A stretch of 13,620 nt of DNA from Candidatus Parvarchaeota archaeon (GCA_023488405.1 JAMDDW010000026.1:1-13620), one strand, 5' to 3'. Counted from the first letter of the stretch, positions 7,342 to 13,008 are shown. Numbers and translations are program-made. The notes: generated by a model from the sequence alone, not told the origin.

Positions 7342-8139
7342 ATGGAAGAATTTAGACTTGACCCGGTAGATTTTGCTTTTGATCTGATAAGCAATGAAAA
7401 AACCGGTTGTAGGGAATGCCTTCCGCCAGAAAGTTCAATAAAGTCTATAGAATTCAAAAAGGGATATATAAGAGTATACGAAATGAAGGACAGAATACAA
7501 CCCTCCAGATACCAGCTTGACGGAAAGTTCTTCAAACGGTCAAATGCCCATGGGTATGAAGAACTGATCGTAGAGAATGACAAACATTCTTCAAGTTTTT
7601 CGGGCTATTCTGCCGATGACATCGAAAAACTGCTCCTTATTATAAGCGAAAGGCTTAATGAACTTAAGGCTTATGAAATAGGAAAAAATATCTCTGTAAG
7701 CAGGTATGTAAATGGACATGATTACTGGGATCTGGTAATTCTTCCAATACCCTTGCAAACCGCACAGAAATGCCATATATGTGAAAGCCTGAACTATATA
7801 GGAAACAGAGAAGTTTACAAAACAGAGAACATAAAAGCATATGTGCCGTTTTCTCCAAAAAAGAATGAACTGCTCAGAATAACAACTACAAAACACATGG
7901 CCATAGAGGAATTGGACAGCGTAATAGCTTTTGATATAGCCAATCTACTCATAAAAATCATGAAAAAACTTACTAAAGAGATAACATTTGACATAAAGCA
8001 ATCCGGCGCAGACCACTTCGAAATAGAAGTGATTATGGGAGAAACTGATCCAATAGAAGCACTTGGTATAACCAGAATAAATTATTCCCCGGAAGAGAGT
8101 GCAAAAAATATAAATGAAAAAATGAATGATGGAAAATGA
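7342..8139 (+). CDS. GalT-family (HIT-superfamily) protein lacking catalytic histidines
   Basis: The 265-residue product follows the outline of galactose-1-phosphate uridylyltransferase. GYEELIVENDKHS (71-83) matches the GalT strand with E-x-PKH. GHDYWDLVILPIP (125-137) sits where the family has the HPHxQ active site, but H-D-Y-W-D replaces it. ADHFEIEVIMGETDPIEALG (223-242) plus INYSPEESA (246-254) match the GalT C-terminal block, in which the usual HWH is reduced to H-F-E. Two CxxC pairs (C23/C26 and C144/C147) may bind zinc. Uridylyl transfer through a His adduct looks impossible, so this is probably a pseudoenzyme or has a changed role. ATG 7342 is preferred to an in-frame TTG at 7330 inside secD; it starts one base after the secD stop. 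The next gene overlaps it by 14 bp. Confidence 0.75.
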   Translation: MEEFRLDPVDFAFDLISNEKTGCRECLPPESSIKSIEFKKGYIRVYEMKDRIQPSRYQLDGKFFKRSNAHGYEELIVENDKHSSSFSGYSADDIEKLLLIISERLNELKAYEIGKNISVSRYVNGHDYWDLVILPIPLQTAQKCHICESLNYIGNREVYKTENIKAYVPFSPKKNELLRITTTKHMAIEELDSVIAFDIANLLIKIMKKLTKEITFDIKQSGADHFEIEVIMGETDPIEALGITRINYSPEESAKNINEKMNDGK

Positions 8140-9019
8140 TGCAACCATTAAAGTATTATTAGTAACGATAGTATTGCTCGCTGCATTTACTGCAATACTT
8201 TACGTTTATCCATTTAAACCAGCGGTAATAAATCAACAAAACATAACTAATAGCATAAAACTCCAGAATTTTCTTTCTACTTACAATATAAATTTAAGCA
8301 GACTATCAGACAAAGACCTGTACTATTTTTATGGAGGACTGACGAATAATTCGATTATATTCGGTTGCGACTATGAAATGGAACCTTTCTTTCCGTATTT
8401 ACCTTTGAATTCTACCATACTCCAAAAGGAATACAACAGTATACTAAAAGACATTACACTTATTTCTATGTGCAGCGTGGAAAATTATACTAATTGCAGT
8501 GTCGCAGAAAAACAGCTTTACCAAGTTATAAATGAAAGCATGACTCCTGCACAGATAGAACAATTGTTTAATCTTTCTTATTCCCAGGCAGATAGCTATT
8601 ATGCAGAGATAGTAAATTCAGGTCTTCAAAATTACTCAATTACTGATCCATTAAAATATGATTTAAAGCTTTTCAATGAAAGCACAAACATTAGTGATAT
8701 GATAAATACCATATTAGATATGAAACAGATGACTGTAAATATAGTTCTCAATGGAAACGGCAATATGCTGGATTACGGAAATGAAACGGGGGTATACAGC
8801 CCTTTCGAATTTCAGGTTTATAGGTTAATAAATGCAAGTTCATGCAGTTATTCCAAAATATTCAATTTAGTTGTTGATCCAAATTACTTTTCATCAAACA
8901 GCTATAATTATCTGTATAGGAGCCTAGGAAATTACACGAACATATGTATAGTCAACAAAAGAAACAGCTGCAATTCCAGCGAAATGAAAAATTTAAACCT
9001 ATCATTCTATGCTAACTAA
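8126..9019 (+). CDS. Exported membrane-anchored protein of unknown function
   Basis: I do not recognise the family. The 297-residue protein has a short charged N-terminus, a hydrophobic helix (about 8-28) that can act as an uncleaved signal anchor, and a long outer domain rich in N, S, Y and L with many N-x-S/T sequons, as expected of an N-glycosylated archaeal surface protein. Six cysteines lie in the outer part. ATG 8126 and ATG 8129 are equally possible starts; either overlaps the GalT-like gene by 11-14 bp, so translation is probably coupled. Its last 11 bp overlap the thioredoxin-like gene, suggesting the two exported proteins are made together and may act as a pair. No repeats or enzyme motifs were seen. 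Confidence 0.75.
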   Translation: MMENDATIKVLLVTIVLLAAFTAILYVYPFKPAVINQQNITNSIKLQNFLSTYNINLSRLSDKDLYYFYGGLTNNSIIFGCDYEMEPFFPYLPLNSTILQKEYNSILKDITLISMCSVENYTNCSVAEKQLYQVINESMTPAQIEQLFNLSYSQADSYYAEIVNSGLQNYSITDPLKYDLKLFNESTNISDMINTILDMKQMTVNIVLNGNGNMLDYGNETGVYSPFEFQVYRLINASSCSYSKIFNLVVDPNYFSSNSYNYLYRSLGNYTNICIVNKRNSCNSSEMKNLNLSFYAN

Positions 9020-9515
9020 AACAAGATACTACCTTTACTTAGCCATAATACTTGTATTGGTAATGCTGTCAATATTCTTTTTTTATCAGAACTACTCTCT
9101 AAATAGATTATACTCCTTCCACAAAGCTGATTTAAATATGTCCGGGCTCTGCTCACCAAACATGCCGTCATTTGTTATTTACTATGCAGATAACTGCAGA
9201 ACCTGCGCTTCTACGGTTAATTCATTTCAAAACGTGACTTCTCTTTTTGGCCTCTGGTCAAACAACACTTTTTACAGTGGCTATTTCTGCGCATGGAAAT
9301 TCAACATATCAGCTTATAATAATAATATAACTAATAACATACCTGATTCTGCTGTATTACTTTTCAACCAAATAGCTGTTAACAAAGTGCCTTTAATTGT
9401 ATTCAACGGAAAATACTATAAAGTAGGAGGATTTACAGACAATGAAACTGCTTACAATGAGATATTAAATTATATATGCCTTTCCGTAAATGAATCCCTG
9501 CCCCAGTGTAGTTAA
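9009..9515 (+). CDS. Membrane-anchored extracytoplasmic thioredoxin-fold protein
   Basis: The N-terminal helix (about 8-26) is a signal anchor. The outer domain starts a thioredoxin fold: SFVIYYADNCRTCASTV (54-70) is a strand ending in the redox motif C63-R-T-C66 at the head of a helix, and NKVPLIVFNGKYYKVGGF (125-142) supplies the cis-proline (P128) before the last two strands with the GGF turn. Four more cysteines (C48, C94, C157, C167) lie around it. A thiol-disulfide oxidoreductase acting on exported proteins is the natural reading. The 168-residue length is normal for a membrane-tethered thioredoxin. It overlaps the 8126-9019 gene by 11 bp and lies in the secF-secD run, so its job is probably linked to protein export. 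Direction (oxidase, reductase or isomerase) cannot be told. Confidence 0.8.
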   Translation: MLTKTRYYLYLAIILVLVMLSIFFFYQNYSLNRLYSFHKADLNMSGLCSPNMPSFVIYYADNCRTCASTVNSFQNVTSLFGLWSNNTFYSGYFCAWKFNISAYNNNITNNIPDSAVLLFNQIAVNKVPLIVFNGKYYKVGGFTDNETAYNEILNYICLSVNESLPQCS

Positions 9516-9518
9516 AAA

Positions 9519-9764
9519 ATGGTAAGAAAAATAGATAAAGAATTGATGGAAGAGATCCTTGCTACACTGTCTAATGGAGGAAAAACAGGCTACGAAATAT
9601 TTAAGGAAATAAAAAAAGGGGGAAGAAAAATTTCAAGCAGGTTAGTGTATCATTACCTTTACCTTGCATTAAAGGAGAGTAAGGTCACAGTAGAAACAAA
9701 GAATGAACTAGGAAATTTCAGCTGGGGAAACACTGTCAACAAGAAATATTACAGACTTAAATAA
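9519..9764 (+). CDS. Small PadR-like winged-helix protein
   Basis: This 81-residue protein looks like a lone winged-helix domain. GGKTGYEIFKEIKKGGRKIS (20-39) corresponds to the first helices, RLVYHYLYLALKESKV (41-56) to the recognition helix of the PadR type, and the end reads NKKYYRL, like the rKYY-L strand that closes the wing. No ligand-binding or dimerisation extension is present. It is the last gene of the secF-secD run, three bases after the thioredoxin-like gene, and could regulate that run or another set of genes. Its last 8 bp overlap the convergent gene at 9757. The assignment rests on the residue pattern only. Confidence 0.65.
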   Translation: MVRKIDKELMEEILATLSNGGKTGYEIFKEIKKGGRKISSRLVYHYLYLALKESKVTVETKNELGNFSWGNTVNKKYYRLK

Positions 9765-10281
9765 TTCCTAGCTTTATTCCTGCCTTCACAAGAGAGATCA
9801 TACCACCGGGTCTTCTTTCTTCTATCTCTGTTAAAAATTTAAGCACATATTCATCCTTTCCATTCCTGGTTATATGCTCTATGTCTTTTTTCTTTAACTT
9901 GAAAAAGCTTATTATCTCATGTTCTGACACGTTAAACAGTGGACTAAACCCATTCTTTTGCTCTATTTTTTTATCAGGAGGATTATGAAAAAGGAAAAAC
10001 TCCATTACACAGACAGCAAAGTCCTCCAAAGTATACGAATAGAGCTTTTCTCCGCTACTGCTATCCATGTCCTTAAACATGAATTTTAAGAACTCCTTTC
10101 CACAGTTATTTTCATCTCCAAAAATAAAACTTGACTCTTTTATTTTATGCAAGTTCATGTTTGATCTTACTCTTTTTATCAGCATTCTCTCAAAATGTTT
10201 CTTGCAGAGTTCTTGTTTCAAATACGCAGAGTAAAAAACTGCCTTTCTACCACATATTGCACAGGTTTTATACGAATCCAT
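9757..10281 (-). CDS. Shrunken Ncs6/TtuA-like protein without a PP-loop
   Basis: The 174-residue protein begins with the zinc finger of the archaeal Ncs6/TtuA/TtcA group: C7-x-x-C10, then C26-K-K-H29 followed by FERMLIKRVRSNM, where the enzymes have HFLEYVERRVRRTI-like sequence. Later YTLEDFAVCVMEFFLFHNPPD-type sequence (83-103) lines up with the N-L-D-D-F-A-x-T-V-L-x-N segment, and FLTEIEERRPGGMISLV (149-165) with the closing E-x-x-x-PG-x-x-x-S-L helix. The intact enzymes are about 300 residues and use an SGGKDS PP-loop to adenylate tRNA uridine; here the equivalent site reads FGDENNCGKE (54-63). Most of the ATP-binding core and the C-terminal zinc knuckles are absent. It is either a decayed gene or a small RNA- or protein-binding protein made from this scaffold. 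Its frame is fully open. Its start is 32 bp from that of the divergent ATPase gene. Confidence 0.7.
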   Translation of the reverse strand: MDSYKTCAICGRKAVFYSAYLKQELCKKHFERMLIKRVRSNMNLHKIKESSFIFGDENNCGKEFLKFMFKDMDSSSGEKLYSYTLEDFAVCVMEFFLFHNPPDKKIEQKNGFSPLFNVSEHEIISFFKLKKKDIEHITRNGKDEYVLKFLTEIEERRPGGMISLVKAGIKLGII

Positions 10282-10313
10282 AAATATTAATTAGTCTACC
10301 TTTTATTATTAAT

Positions 10314-11033
10314 ATGCTAGCCAAAATTATAGTGGTCATGAGCCCTAAAGGAGGTGTCGGAAAAACGACTACAGCCGTAAATATCGCTACTGCAATCTCA
10401 AACTTAAACAAAAAAACGCTACTTATAGACGCGAACCTTGAAACTCCACACGTTGCGATTTACTATGGCTTTGTAGGCTTTAAATATTCGCTAGAAGATG
10501 TATTAAATAAAAAAACCAAGATAGAAGAAGCAATATACACGGGAGATAATACAAATTTCCATCTTCTACCTTCAAGAGTCATAAAAAGTGATCGGGACAA
10601 TTCGGTACACAAGCTTATAAACATAAATATATATTTAGAGCAGCTAAGAGACAAATACGATTTTATAATAATAGACTCAAAACCCTCTTATGACATAGAT
10701 TTTATAAAACTTATAAAGGAAGCAAACAGCCTAATAATCTCAAATCCGGATATAACTTCAATAATAGAGGCAAAAAAACTAAAGGAAGAATTGGACGAAG
10801 CAGGAATAAAAATAATTGGGCTTGTTGTAAACAAGGTAAACAACCGGATAAAAGAACAGATGACTGAGAACGAAATAAAAGACATAACAAAGATAAACAA
10901 CATCTGGAAGATTAGAGAAGACCACGGAGTTTACAATGCGTTAAGGCAAGGCATACCTATGGTTTTGTCATCTAAAAAAAGCATTGCAGCCAAAGACATT
11001 ATAAACATATCTAGACAAATAATTAAGATATGA
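10314..11033 (+). CDS. MinD/ParA-family P-loop ATPase
   Basis: The deviant Walker A motif KGGVGKTT (12-19) with the signature lysine, the A' strand TLLIDANLETPH (35-46), and the Walker B strand FIIIDSKPS (117-125, D121) place it in the SIMIBI ParA/MinD group, closest in outline to archaeal MinD-like proteins of about 240-260 residues. VVNKV (192-196) is the base-recognition strand. These ATPases dimerise on ATP and position or load other cell components. The normal D-x-x-G switch II reads D-S-K-P-S, and there is no C-terminal amphipathic membrane-targeting helix after ISRQIIKI, so a soluble or partner-bound role is likely. The last four bases, ATGA, overlap the zinc-ribbon gene, so the two are co-translated. 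A TATA-like stretch (10281-10289) lies about 28 bp upstream. Confidence 0.85.
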   Translation: MLAKIIVVMSPKGGVGKTTTAVNIATAISNLNKKTLLIDANLETPHVAIYYGFVGFKYSLEDVLNKKTKIEEAIYTGDNTNFHLLPSRVIKSDRDNSVHKLININIYLEQLRDKYDFIIIDSKPSYDIDFIKLIKEANSLIISNPDITSIIEAKKLKEELDEAGIKIIGLVVNKVNNRIKEQMTENEIKDITKINNIWKIREDHGVYNALRQGIPMVLSSKKSIAAKDIINISRQIIKI

Positions 11034-11215
11034 CAGTTTATAGGGTTGTGAAGTGCCCAAAATGCGGCAAATACCGGAAAACCTCCTCAGTTAAAACAGT
11101 AAAATGTTTTTACTGCAGCAGTGCCTTTTCTGTAATGAACCACGTTGTAAGCAATGAAAACTATAAAAAAGAAATAAGCAAAAAGGAAGTCGGATTCGAA
11201 ACGTTTAAACGTTAA
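11030..11215 (+). CDS. Small zinc-ribbon protein
   Basis: The 61-residue protein has two CxxC pairs, KCPKCGKY (C9, C12) and KCFYCSS (C26, C29), 13 residues apart, which is a zinc ribbon. The pattern YRVVKCPKCGKY--T-SVKTVKC-YC resembles the archaeal DUF1922-type or rubredoxin-like ribbons seen beside informational or regulatory genes. The last 25 residues are charged and probably helical. Its ATG overlaps the stop of the MinD-like ATPase (ATGA), a strong hint of joint synthesis and perhaps a physical partnership. No DNA- or RNA-binding role is proven by the sequence. Confidence 0.75.
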   Translation: MTVYRVVKCPKCGKYRKTSSVKTVKCFYCSSAFSVMNHVVSNENYKKEISKKEVGFETFKR

Positions 11216-11431
11216 TTTTGTAGCCTCCAAAATCTTATCCCCTAAATGATACACTAATACACCCTTATTTATATCTTTCTTGGGTTGTAAATACCATTCT
11301 TTGGCTGCTTGTCTACATTGGGTGAGATCCTACTCTGATTTTTGTCCTATTTAAAAGGAATCTATATAAAGTTAAATATTATTATACTTTACTATTTAAT
11401 AATAAATAATAGTTTTATAGTGCATTAAATA
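11216..11431. other. AT-rich intergenic stretch before the tRNA
   Basis: No convincing gene is seen. A TATA-like TTATTTATATC at about 11264-11274 could start a short RNA near 11298 that would end in the T-run at 11339-11343. An AT-only inverted repeat has arms at 11377-11384 and 11397-11404. Neither is strong. Confidence 0.3.
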
Positions 11432-11432
11432 C

Positions 11433-11443
11433 TTTTATTATAC
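11433..11443 (+). promoter_or_regulatory. TATA box of the tRNA-Thr gene
   Basis: TTTTATTATAC is centred about 26 bp before the first base of the tRNA at 11464, so the tRNA probably starts without a long 5' leader. Confidence 0.4.
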
Positions 11444-11463
11444 GGGCCAATTCTTAATATTAT

Positions 11464-11535
11464 GCCTTGGTAGCTCAATGGCAGAGCATCTGCTTCGTAA
11501 GCAGGAGGTTGTGGGTTCGAAACCCACCCAAGGCT
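11464..11535 (+). tRNA. tRNA-Thr (anticodon CGT)
   Basis: A full cloverleaf folds by eye: acceptor GCCTTGG (11464-11470) with CCAAGGC (11528-11534); D stem GCTC/GAGC (11473-11476, 11484-11487); anticodon stem TCTGC/GCAGG (11489-11493, 11501-11505) around loop TTCGTAA; five-base variable loop; T stem GTGGG/CCCAC (11511-11515, 11523-11527) with loop TTCGAAA. The anticodon CGT (11496-11498) reads ACG, threonine. Base 73 is T, as expected for archaeal tRNA-Thr. CCA is not encoded and there is no intron. Confidence 0.96.
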
Positions 11536-11636
11536 TTTGCCGCCCTTTTATCCTACAGGTCTATGGTTTTATATACTAATATGTAACTTTGATTTAACAA
11601 TTTTTAAATGCTCTTTCCTCTGTTTATAAAAGTATA

Positions 11637-11646
11637 CTTATATTTT
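11637..11646 (+). promoter_or_regulatory. TATA box of the 11667 pilin-like gene
   Basis: CTTATATTTT is centred about 26 bp before the ATG at 11667. The sequence just before the ATG is AAAAAAGGAT, which has at best a weak Shine-Dalgarno resemblance, so a leaderless transcript is favoured. Confidence 0.4.
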
Positions 11647-11666
11647 AAAAATTCATAAAAAAGGAT

Positions 11667-12104
11667 ATGAAAGGTCAGCAATCTCTTGAAATGATCGCAA
11701 TCTACAGCTTAGCGATAATAGTAATAGGATCAATATTTTATATAATATTTACTTTTTTTCCCAGCTTGACGGGGGGCACAACCCAGTCTAGCTATTCGGG
11801 ATTTCCTGGCTTCAGAATAGTACAACAAGGGTATATTTCGTCAAAATCCCTCTTCTACATAGAATTCCAGAATCTATTAAATGAAAATGTGAATATAGAC
11901 GGCATATCCATAGTAATATCTGGTACTAACTATACAAATTTTGTGTGTTCAAAAACGTATATTCCTGCTTTGGAGTACAGCGAATGCAATTTAACCGCTG
12001 TGTCGCTTGGAAGTTCGTTCACCGGAAACGGCTTTATATATTATACACCTAAGAATATTTCCTCTTCTCCTGTGATAGCATCTAGTGGGAGCATAATCAA
12101 TTGA
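11667..12104 (+). CDS. Pilin-like protein with class III signal peptide
   Basis: MKGQQSLEMIAIYSLAII is a class III signal peptide: cleavage after G3, Q4 at +1, E8 at +5, then a hydrophobic helix (about 9-31). The mature head of about 115 residues is predicted to be beta-rich, with N-x-S/T sequons and two cysteines (C94, C107) spaced 13 apart, likely a disulfide loop. The SLEM variant differs from the SALEYMMTYGWA type at 2796-3272, so this may be a different pilus or a minor subunit. It is on the plus strand between the tRNA and the L15e gene and probably has its own promoter. Confidence 0.8.
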   Translation: MKGQQSLEMIAIYSLAIIVIGSIFYIIFTFFPSLTGGTTQSSYSGFPGFRIVQQGYISSKSLFYIEFQNLLNENVNIDGISIVISGTNYTNFVCSKTYIPALEYSECNLTAVSLGSSFTGNGFIYYTPKNISSSPVIASSGSIIN

Positions 12105-12116
12105 AGATAGAGTTAG

Positions 12117-12126
12117 ATATTTATAC
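12117..12126 (+). promoter_or_regulatory. TATA box of the L15e gene
   Basis: ATATTTATAC, the same decamer as at 3991-4000, is centred about 28 bp before the ATG at 12150. The L15e gene can therefore be transcribed on its own with an almost leaderless mRNA. Confidence 0.45.
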
Positions 12127-12149
12127 TTACAGATTTTAATTTATCCCTT

Positions 12150-12560
12150 ATGGGATCATATAAATACATACATGCAAATGAAATGGCATTGTACAAGAAC
12201 GATGAAAGAAAAAAGGAAATCTTGCAGGAGGTAAGAAATCAACCTATACTGCAAAGAATAGAAAGGCCGACAAAACTTGCAAAGGCCAAGACGATAGGGT
12301 ATAAGGCAAAACAAGGATACATAATCGTAAGAGTCAGAGTAAGCAAAGGAGATTTTAGGAGACCAAGAGCAAACCATGCAAGAAGACCGAGTAAAAGCGG
12401 ATTATACTATAAACTATCGATAAGCAAGGAGGGCATAGCAAGGAACAGAGCTTTAAAAGTGTACAAAAACATGAAGGTCATCGGATCTTATTTCATAATA
12501 GAAGACGGAAAGAACAAGTGGTTTGAAGTAATAATGGTAGACAATAAAAAAGGTAAATAA
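12150..12560 (+). CDS. rpl15e: Large-subunit ribosomal protein L15e, C-terminally short
   Basis: L15e is a core protein of the archaeal and eukaryotic large ribosomal subunit that threads through 23S rRNA. The hallmark segments are present: MGSYKYIH at the start, RIERPTKLAKAKTIGYKAKQ (36-55), IVRVRVSKGDFRRPR and the basic ARRPSKSG, then GSYFIIEDGKNKWFEVIMVD (111-130). Family members are normally near 190-200 residues; this one stops at 136, directly after the MVD strand, so the basic tail of roughly 50 residues that normally continues is missing. The stop is followed by non-coding AT-rich sequence without the missing part in another frame. The gene looks intact and expressed otherwise. The shortening could be lineage-specific reduction or could come from rearrangement linked to the transposon relic 50-65 bp downstream. 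Confidence 0.93.
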   Translation: MGSYKYIHANEMALYKNDERKKEILQEVRNQPILQRIERPTKLAKAKTIGYKAKQGYIIVRVRVSKGDFRRPRANHARRPSKSGLYYKLSISKEGIARNRALKVYKNMKVIGSYFIIEDGKNKWFEVIMVDNKKGK

Positions 12561-12610
12561 AATATTTGTTAAAACTACTTTATCTTTTGTAGAACATTGT
12601 GGATTTTTTT

Positions 12611-12933
12611 CTATGTTAATCTTTTGTGACATCCCCCCTGAATGAATTCATGGGCTTCCGGTTCCTGCTTCACAGACACGACTTGCATGCAGTTTCCTGC
12701 AGTGTATAGGTCGGATTCTCGACGGGCTTGACTTCCCCTCCGTCCGAGGGTAACTTCTTTTTGAGAAATATTTGATTGATATTTCGACTAACCTTTTTAA
12801 GATTTTACGTTTAGTCAACAACCTTTTATCTTAAGCATCGGTCTATTCTTTTTCAGGATAGACTTCATTATTGATGCTGTTGATACGCCTTCCCTCCCTT
12901 TATAGTTTTCCGTTCTTTCAGTTCGCTTTCATC
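12611..12933 (-). pseudogene. tnpB: Decayed, internally deleted tnpB
   Basis: TnpB is the RNA-guided nuclease of IS200/IS605 elements. One minus-strand frame from 12933 reads DESELKERKTIKGGKAYQQH, then six stop codons interleaved with KRIDRCLR and KVVD, then an open part (12804-12673) with SRNINQIFLKKKLPSD and GEVKPVENPTYTLQETAC. The EVKPVE...PT block just before the end is typical of archaeal TnpB C-termini. After a stop at 12672-12670 the expected tail SVKQEPEAHEFIQGGCH continues in another frame (from 12679 to a TAG at 12611), showing a frameshift. The RuvC-like core and most of the zinc finger are absent, so no nuclease is made. The start of the original gene is not identifiable. Confidence 0.7.
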
Positions 12934-12976
12934 CCACCTCTAAAGAGCATGGGTTTTCCCGCTCACCTTTGATAAA
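12626..12976 (-). mobile_element. IS200/IS605-family element relic (TnpB type)
   Basis: On the minus strand this 350-bp block keeps features of both ends of an IS200/IS605-type element. The right end has GAAGCCCATGAATTCA, then ATTCAGGGGGGATGTCAC, whose CCC-a-TGAAT/ATTCA-GGG hairpin (12636-12654) and terminal GTCAC are typical of these elements. The left end has GGGAAAACCCATG and a second imperfect hairpin, CCCAtgCTC-TTTA-GAGgTGGG (12933-12953), followed by GATGAAAGCGAAC. Between them is a decayed tnpB. There is no tnpA, so it cannot move alone. It could be a collapsed full element or a short non-autonomous derivative. The left boundary (about 12976) is estimated, because no target duplication is expected in this family. 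Confidence 0.7.
12736..12883 (-). repeat. Chain of perfect short inverted repeats in the transposon relic
   Basis: Perfect stems follow each other: CCCTC/GAGGG (12736-12740, 12746-12750), GAAATAT/ATATTTC (12765-12771, 12779-12785), GACTAA/TTAGTC (12786-12791, 12811-12816), and a nested stem of three helices: 12815-12820 with 12878-12883, 12835-12839 with 12873-12877, 12841-12846 with 12858-12863. A further GAAA-tetraloop hairpin (TGCAG/CTGCA, minus strand) lies at 12688-12701, closed by an outer ACAC/GTGT pairing. The pairing is strand-neutral, so RNA from either strand could fold. Confidence 0.5.
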
Positions 12977-12981
12977 AATGA

Positions 12982-12990
12982 TTTAAATTA
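12982..12990 (+). promoter_or_regulatory. TATA box of the Cys-rich exported protein gene
   Basis: TTTAAATTA is centred about 23-24 bp before the ATG at 13009, directly next to the estimated left end of the transposon relic. The element appears to have inserted just outside the core promoter. Confidence 0.4.
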
Positions 12991-13008
12991 ATACTGGCTA
13001 AGAATCAA

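Noticed and set aside
11240-11345. Possible C/D box sRNA (ATGAT... and CTGA)
   Set aside because: The C-box match is poor, the box spacing is too long, and no paired C'/D' boxes are visible.
11377-11404. AT-only inverted repeat TATTATTA/TAATAATA
   Set aside because: It is low-complexity sequence likely to arise by chance in AT-rich DNA and lacks a following T-run typical of a terminator.
12576-13008. Higher-GC hairpin-rich gap considered as RNase P RNA or SRP RNA
   Set aside because: The TnpB C-terminal signature in the minus-strand frame and the typical IS200/IS605 end hairpins explain it better, and no conserved SRP or RNase P core motif was seen.
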